Shown piece after piece: positions 58,674-64,000 of a DNA stretch of 64,000 nucleotides (its first letter is position 1; each line of letters begins with the position of its first letter). The stretch spans positions 1 to 64,000 of the forward strand of contig WGNB01000007.1 in the NCBI GenBank assembly GCA_016124795.1, read 5' to 3'. Source of the DNA: Rhodopseudomonas sp. (GTDB taxonomy: Bacteria; Pseudomonadota; Alphaproteobacteria; Rhizobiales; Xanthobacteraceae). The position numbers and the translations under genes were made by a program. Below the pieces are notes generated by a model. It saw nothing but the letters and a program-made list of their open reading frames with translations. It was not told the DNA's origin and did no database searches.

Positions 58674-60521
58674 ATGCGTAACCTCGGGCACTTCCCGTTG
58701 CCGACTAAAGCGGCCCGTACCGCTGCGGTCATTGCCGCCGCCATACTGGCGTTCACAGTTGCCGCACCGGTCTCGGCTTTCGCGGCGGCCGACGGCGGCG
58801 ACATGAGCCTGCGCGGCGCGCTCGACAACCCGCAGGCTACAGCGTCGGTCGCCGAACGTCTGCGCGCGCTCGTCACCGCCGCCGCCTTCGACAAGCGCGA
58901 CGGCCGCACCGAAGAGCATCAGGCGATGACCGATTTCTATGCGGCACGCCAATTCGCACCGCTATGGTTGGACGACAACAAGCCGACCGCCAAAGCGAAC
59001 GCCGCCATCGCCCGGCTGAAGGATGCCGCCGCCGAAGGGCTCGATCCGTCGGATTATCCGTTGCCGGACTTCGCCGCGCTCAAAGATGCTGAAGCGCTGG
59101 CCGATGCCGATGTCACGCTGACGCAATCGGTACTGACCTTCGCCCGTCATCTCGCTACCGGCCGGATCGCACCGGCGCGCGTTCTGGCCGAAGTCGATTA
59201 CGGCGATCACACCCCGGACCCCGCGCGAATTCTGGCGCGGATCGCCGGCGCGACCGATATCGATGCCGTCTTCGACAATCTCGATCCGACCGCCGAACGC
59301 TTCAAGGCGCTCAAAGCCAAACTTGCCGACCTGCGCGCGACGGCGTCGCACGCGGATAGCAAAGACCTCATCCCGAACGGCCCAACGCTCCGGCCGGGCG
59401 ACCGCGACGACCGGGTACCGCTGTTGCGCACCCGCCTCGGCGTCCGCTTCCATGCCGCGCGGCAAACCATGCGCATGCTCGACCCGAACACCGGCCGCAT
59501 CGAACTCGTTTCAGTGGCGAAGCCCGACAGCCGGTCGGCAATCCGGGTCTATGACCGCGCGCTATATAACGCGGTCAAGGAAGTTCAGGAACGCGCCGAC
59601 CTCAAGCCGAACGGCATTATCGACGCCCGCACGCTAGCGGCAATCAACGGCCCGAGCCGCCGCAAAACCATCGATACGCTGATCGCGAACATGGAGCGCT
59701 GGCGCTGGCTGCCGCACGACCTCGGCACGAATTACGTGATGGTCAACATTCCCGACTATTCATTGCGGGTGATGCACGACGGCCAGGAAATCTGGAACAC
59801 CAAAATCGTCGCCGGCAAACCGCAGACGCCAACGCCGCTTCTGAGCGCGGCAATGGACAATGTCCTCGTCAATCCGTCATGGCACGTGCCGCAGTCGATC
59901 ATTCAGAATGAACTGTTGCCGCGTTACGCCAGCGATCCGCATATCTTCGAACGCCTCGGGCTCGACGTGAAACGAAGCCCGGGCGGTCACATCACCGTGG
60001 TCCAACCGCCGGGCGCGGCCAACGCGCTCGGCCGGATCAAGTTCAACTTCTCGAACAAGTATCAGGTCTATCTGCACGACACCCCATCGAAGCGATTGTT
60101 CGCCGCCGACAAGCGCGCCTTCAGCCATGGCTGCATGCGCGTGGAAGATCCGACCAAATTCGGCGAAGTCATTCTCGGCTTGTCGATGAGCGGCAAGACG
60201 CCGAACGCGCGACAACTAAGCGGCATGTTCGGCCAGAAGGAGCGCGTGTTCCAATTGACGTCACGGCCGTCGGTGCACCTGACGTATCAGACCGCGTTCG
60301 TCGACGACAACGGGCTGGAACTGCGCGACGACATTTATGGCTTTGACGCGCGCATCCACGCAATTCTCAACAGTGCCGAACGCCGCGTCGCCGACGTCGC
60401 ACCGCCGCACGACCCCCGACGCGAGGAGTCATCGCCAGCGGGCCGGCAGGAGATTTTGTCGCGGGTCGAACGCAGCGAAGCCGCCAATCCGATGGCCTAT
60501 TTCGAACGCGCCTTTCGCTGA
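58674..60521 (+). CDS. L,D-transpeptidase family protein (YcbB/LdtD-like)
   Basis: A 615-residue periplasmic enzyme with a signal peptide (residues ~15-38). A helical N-terminal YcbB scaffold region precedes a peptidoglycan-binding-like segment (AVKEVQERADLKPNGIIDARTLAAIN). The YkuD domain (~335-490) carries the catalytic motif AFSHGCMRVEDP (His...Cys). It makes 3-3 cross-links or attaches proteins to murein. ATG 58674 with AAGGG at 7 bases is preferred to the adjacent GTG. It precedes a DUF882 peptidase-like gene on the same strand. Confidence 0.9.
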   Translation: MRNLGHFPLPTKAARTAAVIAAAILAFTVAAPVSAFAAADGGDMSLRGALDNPQATASVAERLRALVTAAAFDKRDGRTEEHQAMTDFYAARQFAPLWLDDNKPTAKANAAIARLKDAAAEGLDPSDYPLPDFAALKDAEALADADVTLTQSVLTFARHLATGRIAPARVLAEVDYGDHTPDPARILARIAGATDIDAVFDNLDPTAERFKALKAKLADLRATASHADSKDLIPNGPTLRPGDRDDRVPLLRTRLGVRFHAARQTMRMLDPNTGRIELVSVAKPDSRSAIRVYDRALYNAVKEVQERADLKPNGIIDARTLAAINGPSRRKTIDTLIANMERWRWLPHDLGTNYVMVNIPDYSLRVMHDGQEIWNTKIVAGKPQTPTPLLSAAMDNVLVNPSWHVPQSIIQNELLPRYASDPHIFERLGLDVKRSPGGHITVVQPPGAANALGRIKFNFSNKYQVYLHDTPSKRLFAADKRAFSHGCMRVEDPTKFGEVILGLSMSGKTPNARQLSGMFGQKERVFQLTSRPSVHLTYQTAFVDDNGLELRDDIYGFDARIHAILNSAERRVADVAPPHDPRREESSPAGRQEILSRVERSEAANPMAYFERAFR

Positions 60522-60798
60522 GGTCTGCGCACCGCAATACCAGCGGCGCGTCAAACCGCCACAGCCGGTTACGTTCATCGACGATGCGCCGCCAACGACC
60601 ACAAAGGCGGCGCTCGTCAAGAGGCGATCATTTCACCCATAATAATCCGCGAGAAACCGCACCTTCGGCAAGTTTCCGCCGTGTTTATAATTTATCGCTG
60701 TTTCATCGAAAGGGAACCGGACCAACGACAAGGTTCGGTTAACCTAAACCCGACAACACTCTAGGCCGCGGTCGCGATGGCCTTAACCGGGCGTGGCG

Positions 60799-62445
60799 AT
60801 GACGGCGGGGCGAAAGTTAGCACGGAAGCGTAGTGTGTTGTTCGGTGACTCACAGCGATCGGCTTGTGTTCAAAATGTGGCGACGTTCGGCGCCCGTTAC
60901 CGGCTGACCGCCGCCAGCGCGTTGGTCGTTGTCATGGCCGCGATTGGCGGCAGCACCACGCTGCAGACCGCATCCGCCGAAGGCGACACCCGCACGCTGT
61001 CGTTCCGCCACCTCCACACCGGCGAGACCATCACCATCACCTACAAGCGCGACGGCCGTTACGACCAGGCCGCGCTGAAGAAACTCGACTGGTTCATGCG
61101 CGACTGGCGTCGCAGCGAACAAACCCAAATGGACCCGCGTCTGTTCGACCTGCTGTGGGAAACCTATCGCGAGGTTGGCGGCAAAGCGCCGATCGAGGTG
61201 ATTTGCGGCTATCGTGCGCCCGACACCAACGCGATGTTGCGCACCCGCTCGCGCGGCGTCGCCCAGAACAGCCAGCACATCAACGGCCAGGCGATCGATT
61301 TCGAAATTCCGGGCGTCCCGCTGGAAAAAATCCGCGAGGTCGGCCTTAGGCTGCAACGCGGCGGCGTCGGCTTTTATCCGACTTCGGGTTCACCCTTCGT
61401 CCACTTGGATACCGGCAACATCCGGCACTGGCCGCGCATCGCGCGCGCCGAGCTGCAACGCATCTTCCCGGATGGCCGCACCGTCCATGTGCCATCCGAC
61501 GGCAAACCATTGCGGAACTACGCGCTGGCGCTCGCCGATGTCGAGGCGCGCGGCAACGAACCCAACGGCGTCTCGCTGGCTGCGGCGCGCAACGCCGGTA
61601 TCGACACCGGCAACACTGTGACCGCGAGCCTCTCGGCCGCCAACAAGGCCAAACCGAAGCGCAGCTTCCTGGCCAGCCTGTTCGGCGGCAATCTGACTGA
61701 CGAAGAAGACGGCAAAGTATCCGTGAGCCGCAAAGCGGCCATGCCAGCGCAAGCCCAGCCAAAGCCATTGGCTAAACCGGTCGCCGTCGCGCGCATCACC
61801 CCGCAAAACGTGCCAATGCCAACAGCGCGCCCGGTCAAGGCCGACGACCCAGCCACGCTGGCGCTGGCTCAGGCCTCGACGAAAACCAATTCGGTCTTCG
61901 CGGAGCGCGGCTTGTGGACTGGCGCGGTGACTAGTGGCGCCTTGCCACAGCCGGCCAACCAGACGCCCTTCACCGTTGCCAGTTCCGAGCCGACGGCACT
62001 TGGTTATGCGGCCGAGGCGCGCGACAGGCCGCGTCGCGCGGCCCGCGGCGCACCGCCGTCCCAGATCCATGCCCGGCCAATGGGCACGTCGGTGCCGGCT
62101 GCGACCGCCGCGATCCCGGCGCGCCCTGTCGCCAGTGTCGAACCCGTTTCATACACCGAGCGCTTTACGCCGGCGCTCTCCGGCGGCTTCGGCCGCGCCG
62201 ACAGCCCCTGGCTGCGCGCGGCCATGCTGACACCGAGCGTCACCGGCGCGATGACCGCGACGCCGCTCACTCGGCCGCACATGGAACCGCTCGCCGCCAT
62301 GCTGGTGAAGCCGGCGCAATCACTGGTGATGACGTTCTCGGACGACCCGCATCTCGGCATGGTCGCCAGCCGTTTTTCTGGTCCGGCGGTAACCTTCCTG
62401 GCAACCGCGACCTTTATCCATCAGCAGACGGCGTCGCTGAAATAG
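60799..62445 (+). CDS. DUF882 / peptidase M15-like protein (YcbK/MepK type) with a long disordered tail
   Basis: A 548-residue exported protein. After a signal-anchor (ALVVVMAAIGGSTT, ~45-58) comes a ~155-residue DUF882 domain: YREVGGKAPIEVICGYRAPDTN, NSQHINGQAIDFEIPG with zinc His/Asp, and SPFVHLDTGNIRHWPR with the second His. Family members such as MepK cut 3-3 cross-links made by L,D-transpeptidases. The remaining ~300 residues are Pro/Ala/Thr-rich and probably unstructured. Following an L,D-transpeptidase gene, it suggests a make-and-break pair. GTG at 60793 is an alternative start. Confidence 0.88.
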   Translation: MTAGRKLARKRSVLFGDSQRSACVQNVATFGARYRLTAASALVVVMAAIGGSTTLQTASAEGDTRTLSFRHLHTGETITITYKRDGRYDQAALKKLDWFMRDWRRSEQTQMDPRLFDLLWETYREVGGKAPIEVICGYRAPDTNAMLRTRSRGVAQNSQHINGQAIDFEIPGVPLEKIREVGLRLQRGGVGFYPTSGSPFVHLDTGNIRHWPRIARAELQRIFPDGRTVHVPSDGKPLRNYALALADVEARGNEPNGVSLAAARNAGIDTGNTVTASLSAANKAKPKRSFLASLFGGNLTDEEDGKVSVSRKAAMPAQAQPKPLAKPVAVARITPQNVPMPTARPVKADDPATLALAQASTKTNSVFAERGLWTGAVTSGALPQPANQTPFTVASSEPTALGYAAEARDRPRRAARGAPPSQIHARPMGTSVPAATAAIPARPVASVEPVSYTERFTPALSGGFGRADSPWLRAAMLTPSVTGAMTATPLTRPHMEPLAAMLVKPAQSLVMTFSDDPHLGMVASRFSGPAVTFLATATFIHQQTASLK

Positions 62446-62504
62446 TCTTCCAACGTCGCGTTCTTGCCATCTCTCAGCTCGGAAACGACCGGAACGCGCG
62501 CGCC

Positions 62505-62780
62505 TTACTGAAGCATCCCGAGGGCGTGCATATAGGTTTCCAGGATCTCTTCCTGTTCGCGGCGCTCATCGGAGTCCATCTTGCGCATCCGCACGATGGC
62601 GCGCAGCGCCTTGGCGTCGAATCCGTTGCCCTTGGCCTCGGCATAGACGTCGCGGATATCGTCCGAGGTCGCCTTTTTCTCTTCCTCAAGCCGCTCGATA
62701 CGCTCGATGATCGCCTTGAGTTGATCCTTGGCGAAGCGGTGAGAGGCTTCTTCTTTTTCAGCCGCTGCGGGCATCGACAT
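62505..62780 (-). CDS. gapR: GapR-like DNA-binding protein (DUF2312/UPF0335)
   Basis: A 91-residue helical protein: [56 protein letters not shown] is the exact DUF2312 signature. Caulobacter GapR binds overtwisted DNA as a tetrameric clamp, supporting replication and topoisomerase activity. The N-terminal coiled coil and C-terminal helices match in full, and the length is normal. ATG 62780 is the likely start. It converges on the DUF882 gene and is upstream of the DUF1244 gene only in map order, on the same strand. Confidence 0.93.
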   Translation of the reverse strand: MSMPAAAEKEEASHRFAKDQLKAIIERIERLEEEKKATSDDIRDVYAEAKGNGFDAKALRAIVRMRKMDSDERREQEEILETYMHALGMLQ

Positions 62781-62971
62781 ATCCAGAACTCCTAAATTTC
62801 GCGAATTTCGCGCGGCAGCCAAAGCCGCCAGCTCAGCCTTGGAGCTTTCGGAATTAAGCCGGGCCGGGTCAAGACAATCGGGCCGTCATCCACGTTGTTC
62901 ACAAGGACGATTATATTTTTCGAGGGGCGGACTTGCCGAACCGCGGTTCCGGAACCGGCCGGAAAACCGGC

Positions 62972-63268
62972 TTAGTGGCCGGGATTGGCCTTGGCGAAAG
63001 CGGCCTTTTGCTCCGCCGTCGCTTCCTTCTGGTGCTTGGCGCGCCACTGCTCATAGGGCTCGCCATAGACGATCTCGCGGCTCTCGTCCTTGGAGAGCGG
63101 CAGGCCCTTTGCGTCAGCGGCGTCCTTCATCCAGTTCGACAGGCAATTGCGGCAGAAACCGGCAAGGTTCATCAAATCGATGTTCTGAACATCGGTGCGC
63201 TCGCGCAAATGCGCGACCAGCCGGCGGTAAACGGCGGCTTCCAGCTCGGTGCGGGTCTTGTCGTCCAT
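62972..63268 (-). CDS. DUF1244 family protein
   Basis: A 98-residue cytosolic protein: MDDKTRTELEAAVYRRLVAHLRERTDVQNIDLMNLAGFCRNCLSNWMKDAAD then YGEPYEQWRAKHQKEAT is the DUF1244 signature. FCRNCLSNWM holds two conserved Cys three residues apart that could bind a metal. The function is unknown and the family is conserved in proteobacteria and some eukaryotes. It is a single-gene unit on the minus strand. Confidence 0.9.
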   Translation of the reverse strand: MDDKTRTELEAAVYRRLVAHLRERTDVQNIDLMNLAGFCRNCLSNWMKDAADAKGLPLSKDESREIVYGEPYEQWRAKHQKEATAEQKAAFAKANPGH

Positions 63269-63410
63269 GGCTTTCTTCTCCAGGCGTCACACCCCGCGCT
63301 TGTCGCGGGCATCCACGCGCTTGTCCACGGTAATGTAAAGCCGCGAATGGCCGGGACAAGAGGCCGTTGACCGCCATAGTCGACGGACCAGCCCCCCACC
63401 CTTCAAATGA

Positions 63411-63445
63411 AAAACCCGCCGCGTCCGGTTAAGGACGCGGCGGGC
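63411..63445 (-). terminator. Terminator of the molybdopterin dehydrogenase gene
   Basis: CCCGCCGCGTCC (63415-63426), loop, GGACGCGGCGGG (63433-63444). On the minus strand the stem is followed by TTTTT. It lies ~25 bases past the stop at 63468. Confidence 0.88.
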
Positions 63446-63467
63446 CTGACGTGACCTTCAAAAAAGA

Positions 63468-64000
63468 TCAGCCGAGCGCCTGCTTGACGCGGTCCGGCGT
63501 CATCGGCAGGTGCCTCAGCCGCTTGCCGGTCAGCTTGGCGACCGCGTTAGCGATCGCTGGCGCGACGACCGGAACGCCGGCTTCGCCGATCCCGGTCGGC
63601 TCGTTGGCGTTCGAGATCACCTTCACCGTCATCTCCGGCACATCGGACATGCGCATGACCTGATAGGTGTCGAAGTTGCGCTCCTGCACCACACCATTTT
63701 CGATGTGGATCTGTTCGCGCAACGCGGCGCCAAGGCCGAAGGTCATCGCACCGCGCATCTGCGCCTCGATGTTCTTCGGCTGAACCGCCATGCCGGCATC
63801 GACCGCGGCCCAGACATGATGGACCTTGATCGCCCCGGTCTTGTCGTCGACAGAGACTTCGACCACCGCCGCGGTATGGCTGTTCAGCGCGTCGGAATAG
63901 GCCAGGCCAAGCGCCCGGCCATCGGGCCGCTTCTCGGTCCACTTCGCCATGTCGGCCACCGCCTGGACCACCGCCGCCGAACGCGGATCGTCCTTCAGCA
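63468..64000 (-). CDS. Xanthine dehydrogenase/isoquinoline oxidoreductase-type molybdopterin-binding subunit (C-terminal end)
   Basis: Partial: the frame is open to the window edge and its start lies beyond it. The ~177 residues present include GLAYSDALNSHTAAVVEVSVDDKTGAIKVHHVWAAVDAGMAVQPKNIEAQMRGAMTFGLGAALREQIHIENGVVQERNFDTYQVMRM and NEPTGIGEAGVPVVAPAIANAVAKLTGKRLRHLPMTPDRV. PTGIGEAGVPVVAPAIANAV has the active-site GEAG Glu of the xanthine-oxidase family. The form is closest to single-chain aldehyde/isoquinoline-type beta subunits that pair with a small 2Fe-2S subunit; the substrate is unknown. Confidence 0.88.
   Translation of the reverse strand, partial: LKDDPRSAAVVQAVADMAKWTEKRPDGRALGLAYSDALNSHTAAVVEVSVDDKTGAIKVHHVWAAVDAGMAVQPKNIEAQMRGAMTFGLGAALREQIHIENGVVQERNFDTYQVMRMSDVPEMTVKVISNANEPTGIGEAGVPVVAPAIANAVAKLTGKRLRHLPMTPDRVKQALG

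Overview
The window is high-GC chromosomal DNA of an alphaproteobacterium of the order Hyphomicrobiales (Rhizobiales), most likely near Bradyrhizobium, Rhodopseudomonas or Pseudolabrys. The call rests on proteins that are largely alphaproteobacterial: a DUF2312 (GapR-type) protein, DUF1013 (TrcR-type), DUF1465 (RcdA-type), DUF1192, DUF1244, aa3 oxidase subunit IV, a three-part transhydrogenase, an S21 with a Gly-rich tail, and a DUF882 protein beside an L,D-transpeptidase. It also rests on families of intergenic palindromes typical of this group. Genus is inference. No rRNA, tRNA, CRISPR array, integrase or insertion sequence was seen.

Layout. 1-1.6 kb: copper delivery to cytochrome oxidase (CtaG end, PCuAC, SCO). 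1.7-3.7 kb: small secreted proteins around a glutathione transferase. 4.3-9.4 kb: ThiE-like protein, Sel1-repeat protein, inositol monophosphatase, then an ExbB/MotA-like channel and an OmpA-domain partner. 9.6-12.1 kb: DUF4031, a ParE-type toxin-antitoxin pair, a GNAT, a thioesterase, and an AT-rich orphan gene beside a hairpin-dense GC-rich block. 12.8-17.4 kb: MsbA-like exporter, rpmE, DUF1465, DUF1192, quinone oxidoreductase. 17.6-28.4 kb: a large GGDEF-EAL membrane protein, a Cys-rich secreted protein, YqgE, a DsbD-alpha-like protein, peroxiredoxin, an ispH-thrB-rnhA operon, DUF1013, an MBL hydrolase and PhnA. 28.4-29.7 kb: a second hairpin-dense block, a 31-residue membrane peptide and a second AT-rich orphan.

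29.8-40.9 kb is a catabolic stretch: prpE, a TauE exporter, an M24-family enzyme, two tripartite-transporter binding proteins, an IclR regulator, an acyl-CoA synthetase interrupted by an in-frame stop, and an enoyl-CoA hydratase. 41.3-45.8 kb: two YdcH-like proteins, a diguanylate cyclase, purE-purK, an Asp/Asn hydroxylase and rpsU. 45.9-54.5 kb: MBL hydrolase, LysR with a divergent CMD protein, a duplicated DUF3606 protein, an oxidase subunit IV-pntAA-pntAB-pntB operon and an ABC1 kinase. 54.6-64 kb: an M3 peptidase with a histone-like tail, a sigma-54 response regulator, two cell-wall enzymes, GapR, DUF1244 and the end of a molybdopterin dehydrogenase.

Most of the window is conserved housekeeping. 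The accessory signals are the two AT-rich orphan genes, each close to a hairpin-dense GC-rich block, the toxin-antitoxin pair, the broken acyl-CoA synthetase and several candidate operators in divergent promoters.
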